From the NCBI GenBank assembly GCA_959600835.1, contig CAUGNQ010000025.1:1-25891 (forward strand): a DNA stretch of 25,891 nucleotides. Direction: 5' to 3'. Every line of letters begins with the position of its first letter. Position 1 is the stretch's first letter. Of the stretch, positions 8,100 to 16,610 are shown one piece after another. This DNA is from an uncultured Collinsella sp. (GTDB lineage: Bacteria > Actinomycetota > Coriobacteriia > Coriobacteriales > Coriobacteriaceae). The notes under the pieces were generated by a model. That model saw nothing but the letters and a program-made list of their open reading frames with translations. It ran no database searches and was not told the DNA's origin. Position numbers and translations under genes: made by a program.

Positions 8100-9208
8100 T
8101 AATTCACCGTTTCAAATAACTTCAGGTAGTACTCTTCGAGCTTGGGCGCTGCCCTAAAGATGTCATAAGATTCAAGCCCCAGAGATGCTTGGGGATCGGA
8201 ACGATTAACGACATCCGTGCGTGTGGTAAGGACAGCATTGGACCAGCCCTCAATGCCCGCACTCAACGGAACGAAGCTGCACCGACCGGATAGCGCGACC
8301 TCGTTGGGGACCCTCTCAGAGCAGATGCACGGGAGACCGGAGACCTGGGCCTCAATCGCGACCATTCCGAGGCCCTCGTACAGACTAGGGAGAACGAATA
8401 AATCAAGCGCCTGATAGACGTCCTGTACATTGGAAATCTGACCGAGAAAACGCACCGCAGACGCAATTCCCAGCGAGCGCGCCTTTTCCTCCGCCTGCGG
8501 TCTCAACTTTCCATCGCCGCAGATAACAAGGATGGAATCAGGATTCTGAGCATAAATCGCCTTGAAAACATCAAGCAAAAACAGCTGATTCTTCTGGGGG
8601 ATGAACCTACCGATATTCCCCAATACCAGCGTATCGTCCTGCGCTCCAAGCCCAGCACGTTGCTCATCCCTAATCGATCGATTGAAAGAAAAACTGCTCA
8701 AATCGATAGCATTATTAAAGACAGTAAAATGGGATGAGCCGAACAGCCATTTACCTGCATACTCAGTACAGGCCGCCAAATCAGTTGGATACCTTGTCGA
8801 AAACAGTTTCAAAAAGCCTTTAAGGGCATTTTTTGCAAACTCGCCTTTGCCGCTCGTCGAGTGGCTGTGGGCGATACGCACGGGTACCCCTGCCTTCTTC
8901 GCGGCGCGAAGCGGAAAGACGGAAAGCGCGTTGATATGGCTGTGCACTATCTTCCAGCCCTCTTGCGTAAAGAGGCTTTGAAGCTCTCGCTGATATTCAA
9001 TCGCATGCTGGTAGGGCGGAATCTCAAAGATTCGACCACCAAGCGATTCGATCTCTTCACGTGGCACGAGCGTCGAATCTGAATCGACAAGAAAATCGAA
9101 CTGGACTTTACTTCGGTCAATATGGCGATAATAGTTCATGACAACGGCCTCGACGCCGCCGCCAACCATCTTGCCAACAACCTGGGCTACCCTAATCGGT
9201 TCAGTCAT
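8099..9208 (-). CDS. Family 4 glycosyltransferase, EpsF-like
   Basis: 369 residues, GT-B fold. The start MTEPIRVAQVVGKMVGGGVEAVVMNYYRH is characteristic of the EpsF/CpsF-type GT4 proteins of exopolysaccharide operons. HSHINALSVFPLRAAKKAG and RIAHSHST form the acceptor region, GNIGRFIPQKNQ opens the C-terminal nucleotide-sugar domain, and PSLYEGLGMVAIEAQ gives the EX7E pair Glu278 and Glu286. It directly follows the initiating phosphoglycosyl transferase (TAGATG, stop and start adjacent), which suggests it adds the second sugar to the lipid carrier. It overlaps the pyruvyl transferase start by one base. Donor sugar cannot be read from the sequence. Confidence 0.88.
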   Translation of the reverse strand: MTEPIRVAQVVGKMVGGGVEAVVMNYYRHIDRSKVQFDFLVDSDSTLVPREEIESLGGRIFEIPPYQHAIEYQRELQSLFTQEGWKIVHSHINALSVFPLRAAKKAGVPVRIAHSHSTSGKGEFAKNALKGFLKLFSTRYPTDLAACTEYAGKWLFGSSHFTVFNNAIDLSSFSFNRSIRDEQRAGLGAQDDTLVLGNIGRFIPQKNQLFLLDVFKAIYAQNPDSILVICGDGKLRPQAEEKARSLGIASAVRFLGQISNVQDVYQALDLFVLPSLYEGLGMVAIEAQVSGLPCICSERVPNEVALSGRCSFVPLSAGIEGWSNAVLTTRTDVVNRSDPQASLGLESYDIFRAAPKLEEYYLKLFETVN

Positions 9209-9997
9209 CTAGCAAGCACCGCCACCGGTAAAGACCTCAACGACCGTGAGGAGAACAATCTTCAGGTCCGTGATTAGGCCGCGCTTGGCGATGTACTCCA
9301 AATCACGGCGGACCATGCCGTCGAAGTCGGTGTCGTTGCGGTCTGTGACTTGCCACCATCCGGTGATGCCGGGCTTCACGGCCAGGCGCTGCAGGTCATA
9401 CTCGGTGTACTGCTCCACCTCGCGCGGCAGCGGCGGGCGCGGGCCCACGACGGACATCTGGCCCAGGAATACGTTGAGGAACTGCGGGAACTCGTCGATG
9501 GAGTGCTTGCGGATGAACCTGCCGATCTTGGTGACGCGGGGGTCCTCCCTCATCTTGAACATGGCGCCGGCGATCTCGTTTCGCCCTTTGAGCTCAGCGA
9601 GGCGTTCGTCGGCGTCCTTGTACATTGATCGGAACTTCCACATGCGAAAGGTTGACAGGCTGCCGTCGCGGTGGGTCTGGCCCACGCGGATCTGGCTGTA
9701 GAAGGGGTTGCCCTCGCTCTCCAGGCGGATGGCAGCGGCGAGAATTAGACTCGGGATCGCGATGGCGACGAGCGCGACACCGCTGAAAACGATGTCGAAC
9801 GCACGCTTTACGGCCCTATAGGCCAGGCGCGAGCGGTCCCAGTCCATGATGGATTGCATGGCCTTGTGGCGGCCGGCGCCCTCGCGCCGACCCATGGCCT
9901 GAGCAATCAGCGCCGCCCCCGCGGGCGCATTACTCTCTGTTACATCTTTAGCAGCCACAATAAAACTAACGTTCCTGTCCCCAGGAACACCCCCCAT
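9209..9997 (-). CDS. Initiating phosphoglycosyl transferase (undecaprenyl-phosphate sugar phosphotransferase, monotopic)
   Basis: 262 residues. It moves a sugar 1-phosphate from a nucleotide sugar to undecaprenyl phosphate, starting the repeat unit. YRAVKRAFDIVFSGVALVAI begins the single membrane-embedded helix (about 64-91); then come FYSQIRVG, FRMWKFRSMY, the catalytic Asp168-Glu169 in SIDEFPQF, MSVVGPRPPLPREVEQY and KPGITGWWQV. This is the short PglC/EpsL-like form without the four extra helices of WbaP/CpsE. The first ~52 residues are unlike the family and low in motif content. The ATG at 9997 has a weak GGATT site; in-frame GTG 9958 and ATGs at 9895, 9859 and 9847 are alternatives. If 9997 is used, the hairpin at 9971-9988 falls in codons 4-9. 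Codons are GC-rich after about 9930. Confidence 0.92.
   Translation of the reverse strand: MGGVPGDRNVSFIVAAKDVTESNAPAGAALIAQAMGRREGAGRHKAMQSIMDWDRSRLAYRAVKRAFDIVFSGVALVAIAIPSLILAAAIRLESEGNPFYSQIRVGQTHRDGSLSTFRMWKFRSMYKDADERLAELKGRNEIAGAMFKMREDPRVTKIGRFIRKHSIDEFPQFLNVFLGQMSVVGPRPPLPREVEQYTEYDLQRLAVKPGITGWWQVTDRNDTDFDGMVRRDLEYIAKRGLITDLKIVLLTVVEVFTGGGAC
9971..9988 (-). promoter_or_regulatory. RNA hairpin with GNRA tetraloop, candidate LoaP recognition element
   Basis: On the minus-strand transcript GTTCCTG and CAGGAAC form a perfect 7-bp stem closed by a GGGA (GNRA) loop. It starts 52 nt after the loaP stop and precedes the polysaccharide genes. LoaP proteins are known to act through an RNA hairpin in the operon leader, so position and shape fit. 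The downstream GTTAGTTTTATT is U-rich, so a weak terminator is the alternative reading. Confidence 0.55.
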
Positions 9998-10040
9998 CTA
10001 TGAATCCAAAATCAAGTAATTTGCCGGTGCAACGTCTCCC

Positions 10041-10631
10041 TTACGTTTTGCTGGGAACATCAAGCGGTAGCAGCTCCCTAAATGTGGAGTCACCCTCGCC
10101 CACGTTTACCAGGCACCAGCGTTTATGACGGTCGATTTTCTTTACGCGGGCCTCTTGCCCCACCAAGGGCCCCTGTTCTATGTGCAACACGCCGTCTTCT
10201 ATGCGCGCGACGCTGTTGCGCACCACGCCGTCGTCGTCCAGCACGCTGCGATACCAGTCCTGCGCATCGTCCGGCATGGGCATGTACGCCCGCTCCCTAC
10301 TGCCGGCGATGCGACAACCAAAGCTCAACTGGGCCAAAGCCCTATCGAGCGCAGCAGCATCGTGCGTGGCGACGAAGAAATATTCCTTGTACATAGGTTT
10401 GGTTTGGAGCGACCAGGCGCCGTCCCGCTTAAACCAGAACTCCTTTTGCATCACAAAAGCGTCCTGCATCAGTTCGTGCGGGATAATCCGGCGGACCTTT
10501 TCGCAGGTCTCGCGCTCTTTTCCATGGGGGGTGTGGACCAGATACCAGCGGACGCGGCCGTGCTGGCTGTTGGTGGTAACGCCGTTAAATGCGCCCGGCA
10601 GCTGCTCTTGGCGCCGTGCCATCTGTTCCAT
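10041..10631 (-). CDS. loaP: LoaP-type processive antiterminator (NusG paralogue) of the polysaccharide operon
   Basis: 196 residues. A NusG N-terminal domain starts at about residue 28 (VRWYLVHTPHGKERETCEKV) and runs to about 135, with YKEYFFVATHD at its centre. A KOW domain follows at about 150-190 (GPLVGQEARVKKIDRHKR, then VNVGEGD). This layout and the GPLxGxExxIxKIDRHKR pattern match LoaP rather than housekeeping NusG or RfaH. LoaP family proteins bind elongating RNA polymerase and let it pass terminators in long operons. It is first in the polysaccharide operon, 43 nt before the initiating transferase, the classic place for a dedicated regulator. The ATG at 10631 follows a strong AGAGGGGG by seven bases; an in-frame GTG at 10664 lacks such a site. 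The N-terminal ~26 residues are probably disordered. Confidence 0.9.
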   Translation of the reverse strand: MEQMARRQEQLPGAFNGVTTNSQHGRVRWYLVHTPHGKERETCEKVRRIIPHELMQDAFVMQKEFWFKRDGAWSLQTKPMYKEYFFVATHDAAALDRALAQLSFGCRIAGSRERAYMPMPDDAQDWYRSVLDDDGVVRNSVARIEDGVLHIEQGPLVGQEARVKKIDRHKRWCLVNVGEGDSTFRELLPLDVPSKT

Positions 10632-10652
10632 GTTTTCGCCCCCTCTTTTGGC

Positions 10653-10669
10653 TTTGCGATGCACGCAAA
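10653..10669 (-). promoter_or_regulatory. Small hairpin in the loaP leader
   Basis: TTTGCG and CGCAAA form a 6-bp stem with the five-base loop TGCAT, ending about 12 bases before the AGAGGGGG ribosome site of loaP. It could influence loaP translation, but the stem is short. Confidence 0.3.
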
Positions 10670-10722
10670 TGCAGGGGCGTTTAGAACAGGCTTCTCGCTC
10701 GCAGCTAGGCGCAGTCGCAAAA

Positions 10723-10844
10723 GTACAGGTTTTTGTATCTTTCGACAGACGACATTATACGAGCAATTAATCAGCGTTTGCCCAGATTACGCAAAATGTA
10801 CTGCTAGTAGGTACATCTCCATACCCCTCTATAAAAACCTGTAC
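10723..10844. repeat. 12-bp inverted repeats flanking the loaP promoter
   Basis: GTACAGGTTTTT at 10723-10734 is repeated in inverted form at 10833-10844, with imperfect extension outward (GTCGCAAAA against GTTGCACAAAAAG). The 98 bp between contain the TATAAT box. The arrangement suits either an invertible promoter or a pair of regulator sites. No recombinase gene is in the window. Confidence 0.6.
10754..10759 (-). promoter_or_regulatory. Putative -10 box of the loaP/polysaccharide operon promoter
   Basis: A perfect TATAAT on the minus strand in an AT-rich stretch, about 123 nt before the loaP ATG, giving a leader of roughly 115 nt. No good -35 hexamer lies at 16-18 bp, so an activator may be needed. 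It lies between the inverted repeats at 10723-10734 and 10833-10844, downstream of the thrS terminators. Confidence 0.55.
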
Positions 10845-10857
10845 CTTTTTGTGCAAC

Positions 10858-10884
10858 AAAAAAAGCCGCTCAACCAGCGGCTTT
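10858..10884 (-). terminator. Second rho-independent terminator after thrS
   Basis: On the minus strand AAAGCCGCT and AGCGGCTTT form a perfect 9-bp stem with loop GGTTG, followed by a run of seven T. It separates thrS from the loaP operon. Confidence 0.88.
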
Positions 10885-10898
10885 CTTATTTTGGCATG

Positions 10899-10929
10899 AA
10901 AAAAGCGACCGCCCTGTGTGGACGGTCGC
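10899..10929 (-). terminator. First rho-independent terminator after thrS
   Basis: GCGACCGTCC pairs with GGGCGGTCGC (one G-U) around an ACACA loop, followed by six T on the minus strand. It starts 26 nt after the thrS stop. Two tandem terminators insulate the polysaccharide operon from thrS read-through. Confidence 0.92.
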
Positions 10930-10955
10930 CTTTGTTAATTGTTGTGAAGTTTGCC

Positions 10956-12719
<1,764 letters not shown>

Positions 12720-12745
12720 GGGTATGTTTTCTCCTCTCGGATGCC

Positions 12746-12789
12746 TGATGCAAGTGCGTGCGATGCGCTCGGCGTTTTAACTTGCATCA
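12746..12789 (-). repeat. 10-bp perfect inverted repeat overlapping the thrS promoter
   Basis: TGATGCAAGT (12780-12789, minus strand) and its reverse complement at 12746-12755 are separated by 24 bp. The upstream arm begins inside the -10 box, so most of it precedes the expected transcription start. It is therefore more likely a DNA operator than an RNA hairpin. Confidence 0.5.
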
Positions 12790-12816
12790 TTATAGGCAGG
12801 TTGCCTTGGTATACAA
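12789..12816 (-). promoter_or_regulatory. thrS promoter
   Basis: TATAAT at 12789-12794 with TTGTAT at 12811-12816 and a 16-bp spacer, reading towards thrS. Predicted leader about 60 nt. Confidence 0.75.
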
Positions 12817-12817
12817 G

Positions 12818-12848
12818 CGCCCGCCGCACCTTAATGGCACGGCGGGCG
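12818..12848 (-). terminator. GC-rich terminator-like hairpin after the zinc-ribbon gene
   Basis: CGCCCGCCG with two following wobble pairs and CC forms a 13-bp stem around ATTAA. The minus-strand tail CTTGTAT is only weakly U-rich, and the plus-strand tail ATTTTC is slightly better. It lies directly before the -35 of thrS. The 100 bp between it and the zinc-ribbon gene hold nothing recognisable. Confidence 0.5.
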
Positions 12849-12948
12849 ATTTTCTACGCATGCTTCATCGTGTGGGGGCGGGGTGCGCGTGTGGCTTGCG
12901 CGGGACGCGCGCTGCCCGTGGCTTGCGGCCGGCCCGGCGATGGATGCG

Positions 12949-13380
12949 TTACTGGATGCGAGTTCGGCAGTAGGGGCAGACCTTCCAGTGCGCATCGAGC
13001 GGGCGATGGCAGCTGGGGCAGACGTTTCGAACCTGGGTGTCGCACACCGGGCAGACGACGAAGTCCTTCTCGATGGGCGCGCCGCACTGCGGGCAGGTGC
13101 CGTACTGGGCAAGCTGGCGCTCGCGCAGGGCCATGTCCAGCTCCTGCTCCTCGCGGTCGGACGCATAGGAGTGCGGGCGCAGGACCAGGTAGGCAATGAG
13201 GCCTACAAACGGGATGAGGGCGATGATGCCCCATGCCACGTAGGCGCTGGCGCCGCGGCGGCGAGCGTCGATGAACACATAGACGACCGACAGCACATAC
13301 AGGGCGATGATAAAGCCCACGAAGGCATAGACGACGCCCATAAGCTGCGGCGACATGAGCTCAGAGATGTACTTGGACAT
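12949..13380 (-). CDS. Small membrane protein with two C-terminal zinc ribbons
   Basis: 143 residues of unknown function. Two predicted membrane helices lie at about 13-37 and 46-67, joined by a short DARRRG loop. A charged linker follows. The C-terminus has two CxxC-x10-CxxC zinc ribbons: Cys96/99/110/113 and Cys121/124/135/138 (CPQC, CPVC, CPSC, CPYC). The layout resembles the double-zinc-ribbon family attached to a PLDc_N-like membrane hairpin; such proteins are common in Actinobacteria and uncharacterised. The ATG at 13380 follows AAAGGTG by six bases; an upstream in-frame start at 13425 has no good site. It lies alone between the thrS promoter and the array at 13481. Existence and topology are secure; function is not. 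Confidence 0.82.
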   Translation of the reverse strand: MSKYISELMSPQLMGVVYAFVGFIIALYVLSVVYVFIDARRRGASAYVAWGIIALIPFVGLIAYLVLRPHSYASDREEQELDMALRERQLAQYGTCPQCGAPIEKDFVVCPVCDTQVRNVCPSCHRPLDAHWKVCPYCRTRIQ

Positions 13381-13480
13381 TACGGGCACCTTTCGGAATA
13401 TTAACAGTCCGGTCAAGTTTACCACGGGGTCTGTTTATATGGGACCACGGCTAGGGGCGGGGCCGGCGCGGACACAAACA

Positions 13481-13615
13481 TCTCAATCTGTAACAGGCAG
13501 GAGTGGAATCCGGGTCTAGGTGTTACAGATCGAGACACAGGGGTCCCTCCCCGACTTCAATCTCGATCTGTAACATCTGGAACCCAGTTCTTCTGCTTAC
13601 TGTTACAGAACGAGA
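13481..13615. repeat. Four alternating 15-bp motifs at exact 40-bp spacing
   Basis: The motif TGTTACAGATYGAGA occurs four times: reversed at 13481-13495, forward at 13521-13535, reversed at 13561-13575, forward at 13601-13615 (one change, TGTTACAGAACGAGA). Starts are exactly 40 bp apart and all three spacers are 25 bp. Copies 1/2 and 3/4 can form hairpins with 15-bp arms. It occupies the 405-bp gap between the zinc-ribbon gene (13380) and the GlpA-like gene (13786), which has no other gene. Confidence 0.9.
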
Positions 13616-13753
13616 CAAACCTCTGACACCCGGGACGGCAGACGAGGTCACCTATGATCCTGAGTCTCCCCTCGCCTGCCGTTTGCGGATGCGAGGGGGC
13701 TGTTCGCCGCATTGCCGCCGCACTAGGGGCGTGCGAACCGTAGGATAGTCTTA

Positions 13754-13768
13754 TTGACAGCCTGTCAA
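13754..13768 (+). promoter_or_regulatory. Palindromic operator before the GlpA-like operon
   Basis: TTGACAG-C-CTGTCAA is a perfect 7+7 bp dyad with a one-base centre, ending seven bases before the GGGAGG ribosome site of the GTG start at 13786. This is the shape of a dimeric repressor site. No clear -10/-35 pair was found, although the left half could serve as a TTGACA -35 only for a start too far downstream. Confidence 0.5.
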
Positions 13769-13785
13769 CTCTTCTGGGAGGCACC

Positions 13786-15249
13786 GTGGCAGAAACGTTT
13801 GATATCGCAATTGTGGGCGCGGGCATCACGGGGTGCGCCATCGCGCGGCAGCTCGCGCGGTTTGACCTGTCCATTTGCGTGGTCGAGGCGGCCAACGATG
13901 TCGCCCTGGGCGCGTCGAAGGCCAACGGTGGCCTGGTGCACGCTGGCTACGATCCGGCACCGGGCACCGTAAAGGCACAGGTCAATGCCCGTGGCTGCGA
14001 GCTGTATGGTACCTGGGCTCAGGAGTTGGGCTTTTTATTTTGCCGCACCGGTTCGATGGTGCTGGGGTTTAGCGACGAGGACCGTGCGCAACTTGAGCGG
14101 CTGCGCAGCAATGGCCACGCCAACGGCGTGCCCGAGTTGTCGATTATCGGCCCCGAGCGCATCCGCGAGCTGGAACCACGCGCGAGTGCCAAGGCGACGT
14201 GCGCGCTGTGGTGCCCCTCGACTGGCTTTGTCGATCCGTTTGAGGTCGCCATCGCCGCGCTGGAGAACGCCGTGGCCAACGGCGTGACGTTTATGCGCTC
14301 CGCGCCGGTGGAAGCGATTGAGGTTGCTGGCGGCGAGGCTAACGGCGGGGCTGCGCGCTTTACGCTGGCAACGCCCGCCGGCGATGTGCGCTGCCGCTAT
14401 CTGATCAACGCCGCGGGCAACGGTGCCGCGGACATCTCGCATATGGCGGGCGCCGAGGAGTTCCAGATGGTCTGGCGCCAGGGCAACATCGTGGTACTGG
14501 ACAAGGAGCCGCGCACGCTCATGCCGCTCTACCCCGTTCCGACGCCAGTGTCCAAGGGCGTTATCGTTACGGGCACCGTGCACGGCAACACCGTGATTAC
14601 CGCGACCGCTGCCGTGCGTGAGCCGGGCGACACACAGACCTATGCGAGCGATGTGAACGCGTTACTAACGGGAGCGCGCAAGCTGGTTCCCGATCTGGAC
14701 ACGCGCCGCGTGGTGCGCGCATTTGCCGGTGGGCGTCCGGTCATTCAGGGAACCAACGACTTCTTTATTGGGCAGTCGGCCGTGTTGCCGGGGCTGTTTC
14801 AGGCGGCGGGCATTCAGTCGCCAGGCGTGGCGAGCGCGCCGGCCATTGCCGAGCGTATGGAGCACGTGATGCGCGAGGCGGGCGTTGCTTTGCGCGAACG
14901 GGCCGATTGGGATCCGATTCGCCGCGCACCGGACGACTTCGACCGTGCGCCGCTTGCGCGCAAGGAGGAGCTCATTGAGTCTGACCCCGCGTGGGGGCAG
15001 ATAGTCTGCCGCTGCGAGACGGTGCCCGAGGCCGAGATCGTGGCCGCGATTCGGCGCCGTCCGGGTGCGGTTTCGGTCGAGGGCGTCAAACGCCGCTGCC
15101 GCGCGGGCATGGGCCGCTGCCAGAGTGGCTTCTGCCAGAGCCGCGTGGTGGCCATCCTAGCGCGCGAGCTGGGCTGCGACCCCAGCGAGGTGCTGCTGGA
15201 GGACACTGGCTCGTGGCTCGTTGAGGGACCTTTAAAGGGGGTGCGCTAG
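13786..15249 (+). CDS. FAD-dependent glycerol-3-phosphate dehydrogenase-like protein (GlpA type) with BFD [2Fe-2S] domain
   Basis: 487 residues. The N-terminus binds FAD (FDIAIVGAGITGCAIARQLA, then VVEAANDVALGASKANGGLVHAGY), the DAO/GlpA fold. GSMVLGF, STGFVDPFEVAIA, LINAAGNGAADI and AGIQSPGVASAPAIAERM complete it. From about 400 a BFD-like domain supplies Cys408/Cys410 (CRC) and Cys445/Cys450 (CQSGFC), which would hold a [2Fe-2S] cluster; Cys438 is extra. Related proteins are called anaerobic G3P dehydrogenase, but the true substrate could be another hydroxy acid. Start is GTG 13786 after GGGAGG. The next gene starts one base after its stop, and the DUF1667 gene follows, so the three likely form one complex. 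No glycerol kinase or facilitator is nearby. Confidence 0.88.
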   Translation: MAETFDIAIVGAGITGCAIARQLARFDLSICVVEAANDVALGASKANGGLVHAGYDPAPGTVKAQVNARGCELYGTWAQELGFLFCRTGSMVLGFSDEDRAQLERLRSNGHANGVPELSIIGPERIRELEPRASAKATCALWCPSTGFVDPFEVAIAALENAVANGVTFMRSAPVEAIEVAGGEANGGAARFTLATPAGDVRCRYLINAAGNGAADISHMAGAEEFQMVWRQGNIVVLDKEPRTLMPLYPVPTPVSKGVIVTGTVHGNTVITATAAVREPGDTQTYASDVNALLTGARKLVPDLDTRRVVRAFAGGRPVIQGTNDFFIGQSAVLPGLFQAAGIQSPGVASAPAIAERMEHVMREAGVALRERADWDPIRRAPDDFDRAPLARKEELIESDPAWGQIVCRCETVPEAEIVAAIRRRPGAVSVEGVKRRCRAGMGRCQSGFCQSRVVAILARELGCDPSEVLLEDTGSWLVEGPLKGVR

Positions 15250-15250
15250 G

Positions 15251-16606
15251 ATGGCGGCATTCAAATCGAGCGCGTTTGATAACGACGCCGTTGAGGCAGT
15301 ACCGACGCAGGCCTTCGACGTGGTCGTTATCGGAGGCGGCCCCGCCGGCATGGCTGCCGCACTTGCCGCGCATAAGGCCGGCGCGCGCGTTGCTATCGTG
15401 GAGCGCGAGCAACACTTGGGCGGCATCCTCCGCCAGTGCATTCATCCCGGTTTTGGCCTTTCGCACTTTAAGCAGGAGCTCACCGGCCCCGAATACGCGC
15501 AGCGCTTTATCGACCAGGTGCGCGCGACCGACATTGCGCTGTTCTTGGACAGCATGGTGCTTGGGATTGATTCGGGCGAGTCCCCGGAAGACGCCGCGGT
15601 CCACACCGTCACGCTCATGAGCCCCACCGGAATGTTGCAGCTCAACGGGTGCGCGGTCGTCCTTGCCATGGGTTGCCGCGAGCGCACACGCAGCGAGATC
15701 AAGATTCCCGGCAGCCGACCCGCCGGCGTGTTTACGGCCGGCTTGGCGCAGCGATACATCAATATCGAGAACCTAAAACCCGGCTCGCGCGCCGTCATTT
15801 TGGGCTCGGGTGACATCGGGCTGATCATGGCGCGCCGCTGCACGCTCGAGGGGATTTCGGTCGAGGGCGTGTACGAGCTCATGCCGTACGCCAACGGCCT
15901 GCGTCGCAATGTGAAGAACTGCCTGGACGACTTTGGCATTCCGCTGCATCTGTCCACAACCGTCACACGCGTGATCGGGCACGACCGCGTTGAGGCCGTC
16001 GAAGTGAGCCAGGTCGACGAGCACCTTGCACCCATTCCGGGAACCGAGCGCGTTGTTCCGTGCGACACGCTGCTGCTTTCGGTGGGTCTGATTCCCGAGA
16101 ACGAGCTTTCGGTTGCCGCGGGCGTGGAGCTGGACCCACGTACGCGCGGCGCCGTGGTGGACCAGAGTCTGCAAACGGGCGTACCGGGCATTTTTGCCTG
16201 CGGCAACGTGCTGCACGTACACGACCTGGCCGACAACGTGACGACCGAGTCCGAGCGCGCCGGCACGGCCGCAGCGGCGTACGCGCTGGGCGGCGACGCC
16301 GGGGCAAACGCTGCGGGCACGGGTTGCCAACTCACGGTCTCCCCCGCCGGCATCGCAGGCTACGCACTGCCGGGCCGCGTTACGACCGTCGGGCTCACTA
16401 AGCTCAACTTCCGCGTACGCCGACCGGTCAATGCCGCCCGCGTACGTATCCTGGCAGGCGACGAGGAACTGTTTGCAGGCAAGATCCGCCCGTTTAAACC
16501 GAGCGTCATGGAAAGCTTCCCGCTACCGGCAAAGGTGATTCAGCGCGCACTCGATATGGGCGTTAGCGAGATTGTCCTGTCCGTCGACCCCGCTGAGGAG
16601 GCGTAG
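15251..16606 (+). CDS. FAD/NAD(P)-dependent oxidoreductase (pyridine nucleotide-disulphide type), partner of the GlpA-like enzyme
   Basis: 451 residues. FDVVVIGGGPAGMAAALAAHKAG (about 22-44) is the FAD-binding Rossmann loop; VEREQHLGGILRQCIHPGFGL follows. A second dinucleotide site for NAD(P) is at RAVILGSGDIGLIMARRCTLEG. GIFACGNVLHVHDLADNVT is the C-terminal FAD motif. The RQC cysteine stands alone rather than in a CxxxxC pair, so it is not a classical disulphide reductase. This is the usual second gene in GlpA-like/oxidoreductase/DUF1667 operons of anaerobes, where it probably passes electrons between the dehydrogenase and NAD(P). ATG is one base after the previous stop; the DUF1667 gene follows five bases later. 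Confidence 0.87.
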   Translation: MAAFKSSAFDNDAVEAVPTQAFDVVVIGGGPAGMAAALAAHKAGARVAIVEREQHLGGILRQCIHPGFGLSHFKQELTGPEYAQRFIDQVRATDIALFLDSMVLGIDSGESPEDAAVHTVTLMSPTGMLQLNGCAVVLAMGCRERTRSEIKIPGSRPAGVFTAGLAQRYINIENLKPGSRAVILGSGDIGLIMARRCTLEGISVEGVYELMPYANGLRRNVKNCLDDFGIPLHLSTTVTRVIGHDRVEAVEVSQVDEHLAPIPGTERVVPCDTLLLSVGLIPENELSVAAGVELDPRTRGAVVDQSLQTGVPGIFACGNVLHVHDLADNVTTESERAGTAAAAYALGGDAGANAAGTGCQLTVSPAGIAGYALPGRVTTVGLTKLNFRVRRPVNAARVRILAGDEELFAGKIRPFKPSVMESFPLPAKVIQRALDMGVSEIVLSVDPAEEA

Positions 16607-16610
16607 AGTC

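Noticed and set aside
12720..12830. T-box before thrS
   Set aside because: The leader is only about 60 nt, too short, and lacks T-box consensus.
13481..13615. CRISPR array
   Set aside because: Repeats alternate in orientation, are only 15 bp, number four, and no cas gene is present.
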